The notes under the pieces: model-generated | Seen by the model: the letters and a program-made list of their open reading frames with translations, nothing else | The model's database searches: none | What the model was told of the DNA's origin: nothing | Part shown: piece after piece, positions 44,351 through 56,875 of the stretch | Layout: every line of letters begins with the position of its first letter | Position numbering within the stretch: the stretch's first letter is position 1 | NCBI GenBank assembly: GCA_000827325.1 | Contig: KN832880.1 | Coordinates: 724,803 to 788,802, forward strand | From: Oidiodendron maius Zn | Lineage: Eukaryota > Ascomycota > Leotiomycetes > Myxotrichaceae | Direction: 5' to 3' | Length of the DNA stretch: 64,000 bases | Position numbers and translations under genes: made by a program

Positions 44351-45970
44351 GTTGATGGGCGGCGTGATCGCACAACCCCGACGAGGGACAGGACTTCTAG
44401 ATAGTCACTAGTCACAATGCAATGGTTTCAATGAGGCTAGAGCGGTTGGTCGATTGCCCCAATAAGTTAAAGTACGGTTAGAATATGTAGAGAGGTTCAA
44501 TACACTCTTAAATGATTGTAATTCAGCCCATTCTCTGGCACCTAAATTTGGGGTTAACTGTTGCACGTGTTACATTCGGATAGGGATAGTAATATTCCCG
44601 AATGTAAGCTTACGAACATGCAGGCCGTAAGATATGTTACAGTCGCTTACATGACCGGCTTCCCCTGGCCCAAATATTTTAGGGACCAGCTAAATCGTAG
44701 CCTCACTTAGCTAAATCGTAGCCGCTGCCTGAATTCTCAAAACGATCAAAACATACCCTATCTTTTAACATATATCCAAAGATGGGGGGGTCAGACACTC
44801 ACCAAACCCTCGAGACTAATCCTAACCAATCCTAACCACTAACCACTAACCTTTATATCGAAAAGTTATTATACCCCAATATAGGTAGGGAAATAGTTGA
44901 TGCGTTAAAATATTGCGTAATTTCTGGCTTATATGCGGTAATATTATTGGTAGATTGTTCTGTAAGAGGAAAAGTGGCTACGATTTAGCTAACTAAGTGA
45001 GGCTACGATTTAGATGGTCCCATATTCTAATTCTACAGTACGATGCTGTATCACTTAGCTTATTATGCTAGCTATTTATTCTAACCCTCTGAAGTACTGC
45101 TCTCTAGATTCTCTTTCCTCTAACGAGTTGATACGACAGGCAATAAATCACCTTAAATAGAAGACATTTGCTTAATAATGCATGCGACCATTGGAGAGAT
45201 TAGCGAATGCCACAGAAAATGGCTCGAATAGTTCCTTATCTGTATCTCAATATTCGCAGTTATTGTGATGTTACGGCATCGAAATAAAACGTATAGTGAG
45301 CAGCACATCGCCGCGAATTGGGTCTTCTGCCGCCGACACATCATTTGTCTCATAGTCGCCCTTGATCCTGCCAACAGTGTGGGTTAGGGATCCTGCCGCA
45401 TTAACCGCCTGGGAGTCAATACTTTAGGTATCAAGGATGCTGAGTAATTTACTATTAGACCACGGTCTCGCCACGTCTTTCTTGTCGCGCACAGTAACTG
45501 CAAGTGGGCAGGCAGATTTTGGACAACTACAGGCCGAATCAATGCGACACTTGCATGCATGAGGCAACGAAATGCGCTGGTGATGGCCAATCATTTGCGT
45601 CCGGGCCAGATTCTGGACGACCTAAACTCATTCTGCATGAGGCTGCGGACTTCAGCCGAAGTCATGCCTTCAAAAAGCAACGCCAAGAAATCTGTGTTCC
45701 GGCGATACTGGCAGAGCCTTGTCACTACACGCTGGGATATTTTAGAGAACCATGATCCGCACCGTCGGCTGGTTGCTCCCAGATTCCTTCATCCACTAAG
45801 CAATATATATATTGCTTTGAAATTCATCGCCTTTCAGAGATACCACGGCATCTTAGCCCCCACAATTGCGCCCATACCTTCATTCTTCGGACCCTCACGT
45901 ATCAATAAGCCAGGGATAACCTGTTACCCCAATCTAGTGCATGATTTTGCGCCCGCTTTGCGCTCTCAAG
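44351..45970. other. Intergenic with an inverted-repeat transposon
   Basis: The divergent promoter region between paralog B and the Clr5-ankyrin gene. Apart from the 340-bp element at 44682-45021 no feature is supported. A plus-strand open stretch at 45559-46002 has no family resemblance and probably is leader sequence. Confidence 0.45.
44682..45021. mobile_element. Non-autonomous TIR DNA transposon (MITE-like)
   Basis: The ends are GGGACC...GGTCCC. The left 42 bp and right 46 bp are inverted copies differing by one base and a 4-base TTAG insertion. Each arm contains two copies of a TAAATCGTAGCC motif. Flanks ATATTTTA and ATATTCTA could be a decayed 8-bp target-site duplication, suggesting hAT or Mutator-like mobilisation. 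The interior is AT-rich without coding capacity. Confidence 0.8.
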
Positions 45971-48900
45971 ATGTTGTCGGCGCCTCATCGCGGTGTTGCT
46001 GAAAGCGATCTAAATATGTGGATCGAGCACGAGGCTACACTGCGTCGACTCTACATCCAAGAAAATAAACCGCGGAAAGAAGTGAAGTCAATTATGGAAT
46101 CCGTATATGGCTTTCCCGAAATGAGGTAAGTAAATCCTCCATCTCTCAATGACAATAAGGGACTAACCTGCAACCCCTAAAGCCTCTCGATCTACGAGGC
46201 GAGGCTGAAAAATCTCCTGAAGCTGAAGAAGAATATGAAGCAGTCAGAGTGGCAAGCGATTGATGCCCATCTCAAGGCTAGAGGCGATAAAGCTACCGAG
46301 GTTCTTTTAAACGGTGAAGTGATACCACAAAGGAAAGTTTTGAAAGAGACCCGGAGAAACAGAGATGCATCGATCGTCTCTCCTCATTACGGTATGGTTT
46401 ACTGTACGTTCTGCCCTTTTTTGGGACGAGGTTACTTACATATTCTCAGTGCTCCTTGCGCGACCTCTACCAGATAACATAGAGATCCGTACGCCTCGAT
46501 CGGCGAGCCCTGTCTCCATGGATGGCCCTGTTCTTGAAGCTCGCAATGGCGATGATAGGATCTACAATTTGAACTCTGGGGATATCGCAACCCCGTCAAC
46601 TCCACGCTTTCCAATGTCTTTCGTCACTTCGGAGAACTTCATTCCTCCCGCTCTGAGTTCAATTTCACCTTCATCAGGGCAAATGACTTTGGCTCCTGAA
46701 ACGAACCCGATCATATCCAACTTGTTATTATCAGGATCGGCGGCTGCCTTGCAACACTCCACAAATTTTGATGCCACCTCCGAACTCGACCCTATCGGGG
46801 AGAATTTCTCATCGTTGGCGACTATTCCGCTTGCCGAGTGGCTAGATCCTACCCATAACACTTGTCCGACACTCAATTTTACGGCAGGGGCTTTGTGGAG
46901 CACTCTCTCTGACAGTCCATTTTCGAAGTTAGTGCAAAATTTGATATCAATAAGTGCGTCTCCTGAAATTGCCTGCGCAATCTCTCCGCTAATTTTATGC
47001 CAGGAAATGACCCGAGTATGCCTATGAGTATCTTTGAGTTCAATACGGGGTTAAGCGTGTCGAATGGATTAGACTCAAATATCTTGGTGACCCAACCAGT
47101 TCAGTCCATTTCAATGGATTATAGAGCGTCATGTACATTTCCTTCACCATGGCACGAAAACACTAGTTTTGGCAGACTCATCAGCTCCCAAGCTGCTACT
47201 CAACCGAGACAACCGCCAGGCCACGTTTCGAGAAACTTTGATATGTTCAGCAGCCTTCGGGCACTCGTCTCTCTTGCTGCAAGTCCAGGTGACCAGTTTA
47301 TGAAAATATCGGACTGGCTTAACTTGCAAATAGAGTGGTTCTCGACAAGTCAGTTAACTATGATGCTACGATGCGTCCTGCAGAGTAGAGGTACTTTAGC
47401 GCCGCGGGCTATCTGGGAGATAATCATTCAGGTCATTGGAATCATCAAAGACATCAAGTTGTTTGAGACTGTCTTCGATATTGGCCACAAGATGGGCTGG
47501 GTCCATGAATTTCGTCAAATCTGCTTAATGCTTGCACTGGAGATCGACAGTATAGATATTGCAAAACAGTTATTAGATGAAGGTGCGTCTTTATTTGAAA
47601 AACCACAATATCATACTTCTGTTCGGCAACTCTCGCTTATGGAACGCGATGCACTCAGCATAGCTGCTCGGAAATGCAACCCAACCGCTCTACAACTAAT
47701 AATTAAGGCAGGAGCAAACGTCAACTTTAGGAATAGGGCAAATTATCATCCACTCTATACTGTCATATGCGCCAAAGAGCCGGAGAGCCTACGGCTGGAG
47801 TGTGCAAAATTGCTCCTCGACGCGGGTGCAGATGCCAGCCAACATCTACCGCACCGAGACTATTATATAAGACAGACAATTATGGATATACTCAGATCGG
47901 AACTATCACTTGTTGAATGGGCGTATGTCTTTGCACCACAGTTTTATTCGCTTTTACATCAATATTTCGCCAGCGGCGTTCACCACTTAGCAGTTGACTC
48001 GATTATGATTGCAGCAGGTCAAGGTGTTACCTCTTTACGGAATTATTTATCGGTCACGCCTTATCCTCAAGGACAGTATCGGGCAGTCTTGCTAGAGAAG
48101 TCGTTATTACTTTCAGCGTTAAGCACAAGACGCGATCGTCTTTCCATCGTCGAGTCTCTCTTAGGCGTCGATGTGCATCCGGACGCACCAGGATTGTACC
48201 GATACTTCAAATCACAACGACCTTATACGGAATTAAGTGCAGCAAGTTGCTCGATTATCGCAAACGTTTTGATGAACACTTCAAATGACTACTTCGACGA
48301 AGACTCGGTTTTGATCTCAAAGCTTCTTGAGCACGGCGCGACACTTAACTGCCGTGAGATCTTAGGCAACTTAACTAAGGGCAATGCAGCAAAAGGAAAA
48401 GTTTTTCAATTTCTTCTGGCTAAAGGTGCAGATATGAAAGCACACGGGTCCATCGCGCTCTTGCGCGCAGCTCGTTATAACGACTTCGAATCGGTTTGGC
48501 TTTTGTGTCGGCACGGAGCAAGTATTCTGGATCGGATAAACGGTTTTACTATTTTTGAATTGGCGGTTTTACAAAATATCCCGTCGAGATGGAAAGAACC
48601 CATACTAACTAATTTTCCAAGGGAGTCAATGAGTGTCAACATGTTCGAATTCCTAACAAAATTTGGAGCCGATGGAAGTTGGCTGAGAAACCCTGAATTG
48701 GTATTCGGCTTCCTTTCGAATAGCGAAGGTCTACAGCAAAGAGTTAAGATTCTGTTGGATGCAGGACTTGACATAAACATGCCCCTTCCTAATTCCACGG
48801 TTCTGGAGTGTTGTCTCCACTCAAGTTCTAACGAGCTGATCGTTGTCGCCTTATGCAAACTTCTCGTACGCAAAGGCGCAAAACTTAGTCCTGAACTTCC

Positions 48901-49570
48901 AACTGGCAGGGCCTGCAACCTCTTCGTCCCTTTGATTGAACTTAACCTTGATTTGCGATTCGCCGAGGATTTAATTTCCGCCGGCGCCGACGTCCAATCG
49001 AGATACGTGGTCGACGATGAAGCCAAAACTCCGCTTCAAGCCGCATGTTCGATAAATCGGTTGGATATTGTCAAGTTGTTAGTTTCGAATGGAGCGATGG
49101 TGAATGATGCAATGCAGGATGAAAAACCTCCTCTTCTGCTCGCTTGTATGCCCGGCGGCGACGATGCGCTGGAACTTATTAGCTACCTGATTTCCAAGGG
49201 CGCCAATGTCAACGCAGAGTGCGGAGTTCGACGTGAGGAAATCGACAGACCAACGAGAGCCACCGAGGCGGCTGCACGAGCAGGGAATGTCGCCATTATG
49301 ATCCAGCTACTAAACTCGGGGGCAATACTCCACTCAGGGTGGCTGATCGCTGAGCACAACTTGGAGTTGGACTGGGCCGCTATGGAGGGCCACCTACAAA
49401 TGGTTCACTTACTCCTAAGGTCCGATGCCAGAAGCCATTTCCGAGGCACTAGCGGGTATGACGGTGCTATACGGCTTGCTGAAGAGCATGCACACTTTGC
49501 TGTCTCTGAGTTGATCCTAGAGTATGCTAGATGTCTAGCGCCAGACATTATACTTCGCCAAGACTACTAG
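45971..49570 (+). CDS. Clr5-domain ankyrin-repeat protein
   Basis: Four exons (45971-46125, 46183-46391, 46450-46954, 47002-49570; introns 57, 58 and 47 nt) give 1145 aa. The N-terminal Clr5 domain (about residues 15-80) reads MWIEHEATLRRLYIQENKPRKEVKSIMESVYGFPEMSLSIYEARLKNLLKLKKN. A Ser/Pro-rich linker of about 250 residues follows, then a helical region and a long array of divergent ankyrin repeats (about 440-1100) such as DALSIAARKCNPTALQLIIKAGANVNFRNRANYHPLYTVI and TPLQAACSINRLDIVKLLVSNGAMVND. The last intron (GTGCGT, branch CTAAT, TGCCAG) is what fuses the linker exon to the ankyrin exon; otherwise they would look like two genes. The Clr5 domain is named from a fission-yeast silencing factor; its job in these fungal fusions is unknown. 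No catalytic domain. Looks intact. Confidence 0.88.
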
Positions 49571-50193
49571 GTGTGTGTAGCGGTCTAAGGAGGTACATTG
49601 CAACTAGCTGGGGCCACTCCACGACTGTCCTAAAGATAGAGAGGGAAGGAGAAGTGCTAGATACCAACGGCGTTGTACATTCCCGTGGGATTACTGCCAA
49701 CCAGGTGGTAATCAGGTGGTGTGGATCAGATCAGCTTAGCCTAATTAAGTAAAGCTTTGTTGCGATAAGTTAATACTCTCTGCTGTTCATGTTCTGAAGG
49801 ACTTTCGAAAGAGGCAGTTGATTAAACTGAGAGCTCCTAGTCAGTACGAAGTCAAAACATTTGGGGGAGGGGGAAGCCAGCCGTGCAAGCGACTGTACAT
49901 CTCCTTTATTCTACCCACCAATCAACATTGGTCAGCCATATAGCGCAGAATCGCCTCAGGTTTATTTTTTTTTTACAAATAGGAGGTTATTAATAGGTCT
50001 TAAGGGCTTAGGATATAGTATTTTAGAAAATCAGCCTATCAAACAGGGACGAATAAAATTTTTCTCTTATACATACCGCCTATAACCTCCCTAAAAATTC
50101 CACTGATGCAGCCACATCCCTAGCAAGTTCTTATCAATCGGTTTCATGCCTGCCATAGTGCTACTAGCAGCAACAGCCTAGGCAGTATCGAAT
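49571..50193. other. Intergenic with a small imperfect inverted repeat
   Basis: GGAGGTTAT near 49982 and ATAACCTCC near 50085 could bound a roughly 115-bp AT-rich foldback element. Otherwise nothing. Confidence 0.35.
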
Positions 50194-50660
50194 TTAATCT
50201 TGTTCGGACCTCTCAGTAGCTGCTCCACCAGTGAGCGCGGGCTCCAACTTTGGTTCTTCCGCGACATAGGAATCGTGCTGTCGGACTTCTCGTATCCAAT
50301 CTGCAAGAGGAAGGGATTTTAGATCTGGTTCGAAGCGGCTTAGCAGCTCTTCAACGAGTAAGTCCCATGAAACTTCATGTGGATTCACGATGTTGTAGAT
50401 ATGGAGGTTTTCTTTCGCGGGGAACAGGAGCAGGTCTATTATTGCGGAGGAGACGAGATCAATTGGGACCCAGTTAATCGGATGAAGGGTAGCAGGGACG
50501 ACACCCAGATCGCGAGAAGCTTTGATTAAGGGGTATAGCCACTCTTGCGTCGGCCAAGGTGACGCCTTAGGATTCGTAGAACCAGCCACCTGCCCAACGC
50601 GAAGGATGGTGACGGGAATTCCGGGCTTGCTGCTTGCAGCGGCGAGACTTCTTTCAGCTA
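50194..50660 (-). pseudogene. C-terminal fragment of an NRPS-like enzyme: thioester-reductase (SDR) end
   Basis: The frame AERSLAAASSKPGIPVTILRVGQVAGSTNPKASPWPTQEWLYPLIKASRDLGVVPATLHPINWVPIDLVSSAIIDLL ... IYNIVNPHEVSWDLLVEELLSRFEP is the last third of the terminal reductase (R) domain of fungal adenylating reductases. The Rossmann glycine motif and the catalytic Tyr-x-x-x-Lys lie upstream in complete enzymes and are absent here, because homology stops about 70 bp before the 3' end of the oxidoreductase gene at 50733. The frame is otherwise open to its natural stop. It shares strand with the adenylation fragment at 57731-59184 and is probably its severed 3' end. Confidence 0.75.
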
Positions 50661-50732
50661 TGTGTGTTCAACATTGGACTTATTTATTCACATATCGTTT
50701 GCTAATTCTTCATTGGCTCCATAGCTCGCCAG

Positions 50733-51756
50733 TTAAAGGCTTGAATCGAGCGTAATCGCTTTGCCTTCCTTGACGAACTGCTGAACAATTGCTGGACCAG
50801 CGATACTTCCACTCCCAACTGCAAGGGCCAATGCCTTTAGCGGAGTGCTCAAGTCGCCCACCGCAAAACAACCTGCAACGTTTGTTTCATTGACAGGCGA
50901 ATTGACCTTGAGCTCGGCTCCACTCGGGGCGAGCTCCAAACCCAGCTCTTTAACCATGCCCACATTCGCCTCTGTCTTTGGCTGGTATGCCAGGAATGCT
51001 TCGTGCACGCTGGTGCCGTCAGCGAAATGCACGGTGATGCCGCCGCCCGCCGTGGGTTCAACACGTGCGATCTGCCTGGCGTCGACCTTCATAGCGGCTT
51101 CGGGCTTGAGAAGAAGCTGAATTTCATCGGTCAGCTGTTGGTTTGCGTTGGTGTAGTAGGTGAGGCTGGCAGAGAACTGGCGGACCATGCAAGCTAGAGT
51201 GAAGCACATGTCCTTGTTTATCAGAGGCGGGATGGCGAGTAGGCCGGCCGATTTGGCCCCGGTATCTTCGAAGCCATGGCAAAACATGCAGTGGTAGCTG
51301 TTTGAGAAAGATTTAGATATTGGCTCGAATGAAATACGCCTGCTGGAATGAAGATTATTGGGTGAGCGCTCCTCACATTTGTTTGCCCCAGCACTCAGTA
51401 AAGTCAGGGAGGTCGGGCAGGATGCCTGTCACGCCCGTTGCCAGCACCAGCTTGTCCCCAACCCATTTAGAGCCTGTAGCATCGGTGGCTTTGAAAGTGC
51501 CATCGGGCAGTTTAGCGACAGCACTGACAGCGGTTTTAGAGTACTTGACTGTGCTGTACCGGCCTTGGAATAACTCCTTGCGAGCGGCTGTGTGCAACTC
51601 GGCAGGGTCCTGGTGATCCCAAGTTATAAGGGTGTGCATGTGATGTGTGGGCGCGTTGCGATAATCGCCATAGTCGAACAGCACGGCGGAGCGGCGGGCA
51701 CGGGCAAACGACAGCGCTGCTGATAGCCCTGAAGGGCCGCCGCCGATGATGAACCT
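50733..51756 (-). CDS. GliT-like thioredoxin-reductase-family oxidoreductase, 5' end unresolved
   Basis: Two visible exons: 51377-51756 (RFIIGGGPSGLSAALSFARARRSAVLFDYGDYRNAPTHHMHTLITWDHQDPAELHTAARKEL) and 50733-51297, joined by a 79-nt intron. The join restores the redox pair CMFC in YHCMFCHGFED. GGGPSG is the FAD-binding glycine motif and VAGCFAVGDLSTPLKALALAVGSG is the second FAD/ATG-type motif. The protein belongs to the stand-alone oxidoreductases (GliT, HlmI-type) that form or reduce intramolecular disulfides in epidithiodiketopiperazines and related metabolites, often giving self-protection. No ATG begins the first exon; relatives start YDVLIIGGGP, so a tiny upstream exon is missing from my model or the gene is truncated. 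Neighbouring NRPS-like fragments and an ABC transporter fit a metabolite locus. Confidence 0.78.
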
Positions 51757-51987
51757 CTGTTCGTGTGGCCATAGCAGACGATTTGAGCACTGATCGAGAA
51801 TGAAGAGACCAGAGCGTAATGGCTTCTAAAGATAACAGTGCCTCCGTGGACAATCGTAAGGATAGATTTCAAAAACTTAAGCACCACTGAGAATATGTAG
51901 TAAAGAACACATGTATACCCCCTACTTTGCTCGCCTCTCTGTCTCATCCCTTATTAATGTGCTGAACGAAGAGCATGGGACATCTTT

Positions 51988-52248
51988 TCGACGGATGGGG
52001 TGATTAGTTAACATCTCGTGCATTAAGGTTTTCCTATTAGTGACGGATTGGGTGATTAATGAACATCTCGTGCCTTAAGGTTTTCCTATTAGTGACGGAT
52101 TGGGTGATTAATGAACATCTCGTGCCTTAAGGTTTTCCTATTAGTGACGGATGGGGTAATTAGTGAACATCTCGTGTATTAAGGTTTCCTTAATAGTGAC
52201 GGATGGGGTGATTAGTGAAAATCTCGTTCATTAAGGGTCTCCCAATAA
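51988..52248. repeat. Minisatellite, five copies of a 52-bp unit, in the ABC transporter promoter
   Basis: Units begin at about 51988, 52040, 52092, 52144 and 52196, each with GACGGAT(T/G)GGGTGATTA, then CATCTCGT, then TTAAGG-TTT. Units 2 and 3 are identical or nearly so; the outer units have diverged. The array ends 117 bp before the transporter start codon. Confidence 0.93.
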
Positions 52249-52364
52249 GTGATGTTGCTACTCTCCCACCGGCAACTCCAGTCGTCTGATCTCCAGCATT
52301 TTTTCCCATCGAAGTTCTTCTGCTGTCAAAGTCTGGCAAATTAGCAAATCCGAAGAACTACAAC

Positions 52365-55300
52365 ATGGAGGTCAATCGCGACCCCGAGAAAGCGATGTAC
52401 CAGGCGAGTTCGCTCGGAAAGCCCTCCGGTCAATCTCCCTCCCCAATCGCAGACCCTATCGTCAACTCCAGCGCGGAGCAGTCAGACGACGAATCCGGCC
52501 AAAAGACCGACCCCCGAGACATCTCACAATGGCCCATCACTCCAGATATACTACAAATACGACAACGTAACGAGACTAACGGTGGGAAATCGAAGAAGCT
52601 GGGTGTGACATGGCAGAACCTCACAGTGAAGGGCATCAGCAGTGATGCGCTTTACAACGAAAATGTTCTCTCTCAATTCAACCCATTCGGGAAGGGCAGT
52701 AAGAGCCTACCTCTGAAGACTATTATCGACAACTCTTCTGGATGTGTCAAACCCGGTGAGATGTTGCTTGTTCTTGGAAATCCAGGAGCCGGATGCACAA
52801 CACTGCTTAGCGTTCTATCAAACCACAGAAATGGCTTCGCAGAAATTACTGGCGACGTCTCGTTCGGTTCCATGACCAGTCAAGAAGCCAAACAATATCG
52901 TGGTCAGATCATCATGAACACAGAAGAGGAGATCTTCTTTCCAGCTCTTTCAGTTGGTGACACCATCGACTTCGCCACACGTTTGAAGGTGCCTTTCCAC
53001 CTGCCACCGGACATCAAGAACGAGGAGGAGTACGCCCAAATATACAAAGAATTCCTCTTGAAGTCTCTCGGTATCACACACACAAAGGATACCAAGGTCG
53101 GGAATGAGTTCATTCGTGGTGTTTCGGGTGGCGAGCGCAAGCGAGTGTCCATTCTCGAATGCCTTGCGACTAGAGGCAGTGTCTTCTCCTGGGATAACTC
53201 CACTCGTGGTCTCGACGCGAGCACTGCGCTAGATTGGACGAAAGCCATGCGCGCCATGACAGATATTCTTGGTCTCACTACAATTGCCAGTCTGTACCAA
53301 GCTGGTAATGGCATCTACGAGCAGTTCGACAAGATTCTGATTCTCGACAACGGCAAGCAGATCTTTTACGGGCCTCGAGATGAAGCTGTGCCATACATGG
53401 AGGATCTTGGCTTCCTATGCGACCCTGCAGCCAACAAGTCAGATTTCCTTACGAGCGTATCGGTGCCTGCTGTACGCACAATTGCCCCAGACTTTGAGGA
53501 CCGATTTCCTCGATCAACCGAGGAGCTGCTCGCTGCTTATAACAACTCGCCCATCAAGCCAAGGATGATGGCTGAGCTCGACTACCCCAATAGCCCCGAA
53601 GCTCAGCAGAATACGGCGGACTTCAAGGAACAGGAGGCTCAAGACAAGCACAAGAACCTCCCAAAGAAAGCTGCGGAGTCCGCAGGATATTTCCATCAGG
53701 TGCAGACAGCTACCATACGCCAATTTCAGATCCTCTGGGGCGACAAGCAAACTCTGTTCATCAAGCAAGCCACAACTATCGTTCAGGCGGTGATCGGTGG
53801 CTCACTGTTCTATAATGCTCCGGACAACACGGCGGGCTTGTTCATCAAGGGAGGCTCACTCTTCTTCTCTCTACTATATCCTACCTTCATCGCTCTCGCC
53901 GAGGTTACGGATTCGTTCGTCGGCCGACCCGTCTTAGCCAAACACCGAGACTTCGCTCTCCACCATCCATCTGCCTTTGTCTTCGCCCAGGTCATTACCG
54001 ACATCCCGATCATGCTCTTCCAAATCTCGCACTTTGGAATTGTGCTGTACTTCATGACTGGATTCCAGTACACCGCCCAGGCTTTCTTCATCTTCTGGCT
54101 CATCAACTTGATCTCGGCCCTGGCTATGACACAGCTGTTCAGGTTCATCGGTGCCGCTTTCCCGAACTTCGACGCAGCAACTAAAGCTTCTGGATTCACC
54201 ATCGTCGCTGCCTTCACATATGCAGGATACATGATTCCCAAGCCCGACATGCACCCTTGGTTCGTTTGGTTCTTCTGGATCGACCCTATGGCCTACGCGT
54301 TCGAAGCATTGCTCGCGAACGAGTTCCACGACCAGGTGATTCCTTGTGTGGGCCCATTCCTGGTTCCAAATGGTGAAGGATACAGCCCCGAAACAGGAGG
54401 CGGGCAAGCATGTACCGGCGTCCGTGGTGCGCCTCCTGGAGCAACCAGCGTTACTGGTGACCAATACCTGGCTTCCATGTCCTTCAGCCACAGCAACCTT
54501 TGGCACAACTTCGGCATTCTGTGCGCCTGGTACGTTTTCTTCGTGGCAATGACCGCCTTCTTCACTTCCAGATGGAAGCAGATGGGCGAAGGTGGTCGCG
54601 GCCTCCTCATCCCCCGTGAGAAGCAGAAGAAGGTACCTAAGGCCGTGGTTGCGGATGAGGAATCCCAAGCTGTCGAGAAGCCATCCGAGAACTCCGGCTC
54701 CGATTCCGAGAAGTCTGACGCAGCCATCGACAAGCAGCTCGTCAACAATACATCGGTCTTTACCTGGAAGAATCTGACTTACACCGTCAAAACGCCGCAT
54801 GGAGATCGTCTTCTTCTCGACAACGTTCAAGGATTTGTCAAGCCCGGTACGCTCGGTGCTCTTATGGGATCTTCAGGTGTAAGTGCACCAGCAATGCGAT
54901 TGACAGATGGATATTTGCTAACATTTTCACTCAGGCCGGAAAGACTACACTGCTCGACGTTCTAGCTCAACGCAAGACTGATGGTACCATTCATGGCTCC
55001 GTTCTGGTCGATGGCCGCCCGCTCCCTGTGTCCTTCCAACGATCTGCTGGCTACGTCGAACAGATGGATGTCCACGAGTCATTGTCCACGGTACGCGAGG
55101 CTTTGGAATTCTCTGCTCTTCTTCGTCAGAACCGTGAAATTCCCCGCGAGGAGAAGCTCCGCTATGTGGACACGATCGTCAAGCTTCTACAGTTGGAAGA
55201 TCTCGAGCACACCCTCATCGGTCGCCCTGGTGCCGGTCTTTCTGTCGAACAGCGCAAGCGTAAGTCTGAATCCATCGAACAGAGTCGAGACAGACGCTAA

Positions 55301-56875
55301 CAACTTATCAGGTCTCACAATTGGTGTTGAGCTCGTAGCTAAGCCCAGTATTTTGATCTTCCTCGACGAACCTACTTCTGGTCTCGATGGCCAAGCTGCA
55401 AACAACACGGTACGCTTCTTGCGCAAACTCGCGGAAGTCGGACAAGCTGTCCTCGTCACGATTCATCAGCCATCGGCCGACCTCTTTGCCCAATTCGACA
55501 CCCTCCTCCTACTGGCGAAGGGTGGCAAGACCGTATACTTTGGCGATATCGGCCATCATGCAAGGACCGTCAAGAAATACTTCGCTGATCATGGCGCACC
55601 GTGCCCCCGAGAGGCCAACCCTGCTGAGCACATGATTGAAGTCGTATCAGGAAGTCTTTCTAAGGGCAAGGACTGGAACCAAGTCTGGCTCAACTCGCCA
55701 GAACACGAGAAGATTACTCAAGAGCTTGACACTCTTGTCGCCGATGCTGCCGCCAAACCGCCTGGAACTGTCGACGATGGCCATCAATTCGCAGCGCCCA
55801 TGTGGGAGCAGGTAAAGCTTGTCACGCACCGCATGAACATCTCCTTATTCCGCAACACCGAGTACATCAACAACAAGCTCATCTTGCATATACTCCTGTC
55901 TCTTTACAACGGCTTTTCGTTCTGGTCGATTGGTAACAGCGTCAGCGATCTCCAGCAACGCCTCTTCACGGTCTTCAGTTTTCTGTTTGTCGCCCCCGGT
56001 CTCATCTCCCAGCTTCAGCCTATCTTCATCGATCGTCGCAACGTGTATGAGACGCGCGAGAAGAAGAGTAAGACCTACCACTGGGTGCCATTCGTCACTG
56101 GCTTGATCGTTTCTGAGCTGCCCTACCTGGTCGTCTGCGGAGTGTTGTACTTTGTGTGTTGGTACTGGACTGCTGGATTGCCAAATGATACCAAGTGGGC
56201 AGGCAGCACATTTTTCGTCGCAGTAAGTTCTCTCTTCTTTGGTTGACTCCTCTCTCCAAACTAACAAACCGTCTAGATGTTTTACGAGATGTTGTACACC
56301 GGTATTGGACAATCGATCGCCGCGTACGCTCCCAACGCAACCTTTGCATCTCTCGTCAACCCGCTGGTCATCACCACCCTCGTATCATTCTGCGGTGTCT
56401 TCGTTCCTTACTCCCAGATCACGGCGTTCTGGAGATACTGGTAGGCCTCATATGACTATCAACACCCACGAGATCAATACTAACATCACATTTTAGGATC
56501 TACTACCTCGATCCCTTCAACTACCTCTTCGGCGCCTTCCTCACCTTCACCACCTTCTCCGTCGATATCACTTGCGAACGGGGCGAGCTTGCGGTCTTCA
56601 ATCCTCCTGCGAACGAGACATGTGGCGGCTATCTCTCCACCTATCAGCAAGGCATGGGACGTGGCACGAACCTTCTGAACCCAGGCGCTACCGAGAACTG
56701 CGAGGTGTGCCGATACACTACTGGACAAGACTACTTGAAGACACTCAACTTAAACAAAGAGTACTACGGCTGGAGGAATGCGGGGCTGGTTGTATTGTGG
56801 GCTGGAGTGTTCTACGCCCTGGTGTTCTTGATGATGAAGTTGCGAACCAAGGCGACGAAGAGGGCGTCTGCGTAG
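52365..56875 (+). CDS. PDR-type (ABCG) ABC transporter
   Basis: Five exons (52365-54878, 54935-55259, 55312-56222, 56277-56440, 56497-56875; introns 50-56 nt) give 1430 aa with the (NBD-TMD)x2 order of fungal PDR pumps. NBD1 has the family's degenerate Walker [12 protein letters not shown] (Cys for Lys), signature [11 protein letters not shown] and Walker [18 protein letters not shown]2 has canonical [14 protein letters not shown] formed across intron 1, signature [17 protein letters not shown] and [14 protein letters not shown]. Each half is followed by about six spans, and the large extracellular loop before the C-terminal span has paired cysteines ([24 protein letters not shown]). These plasma-membrane pumps export drugs, azoles or plant or self-made toxins. 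Its place beside a GliT-like gene suggests export of a metabolite. It is complete, and its promoter carries a minisatellite. Confidence 0.96.

Noticed and set aside
44815-44865. CCTAAC-like tandem pattern suggesting an interstitial telomere
   Set aside because: Units are irregular (CCTAACCAAT, CCACTAA) and not the fungal TTAGGG repeat; it lies inside the inverted-repeat element.
45559-46002. Plus-strand open frame of about 147 codons before the Clr5-ankyrin gene
   Set aside because: No family resemblance; it overlaps the Clr5 start in another frame and is best read as leader sequence.
52430-56500. Several long minus-strand frames inside the ABC transporter
   Set aside because: They are antisense shadows of a high-GC, strongly coding gene; no family resemblance.
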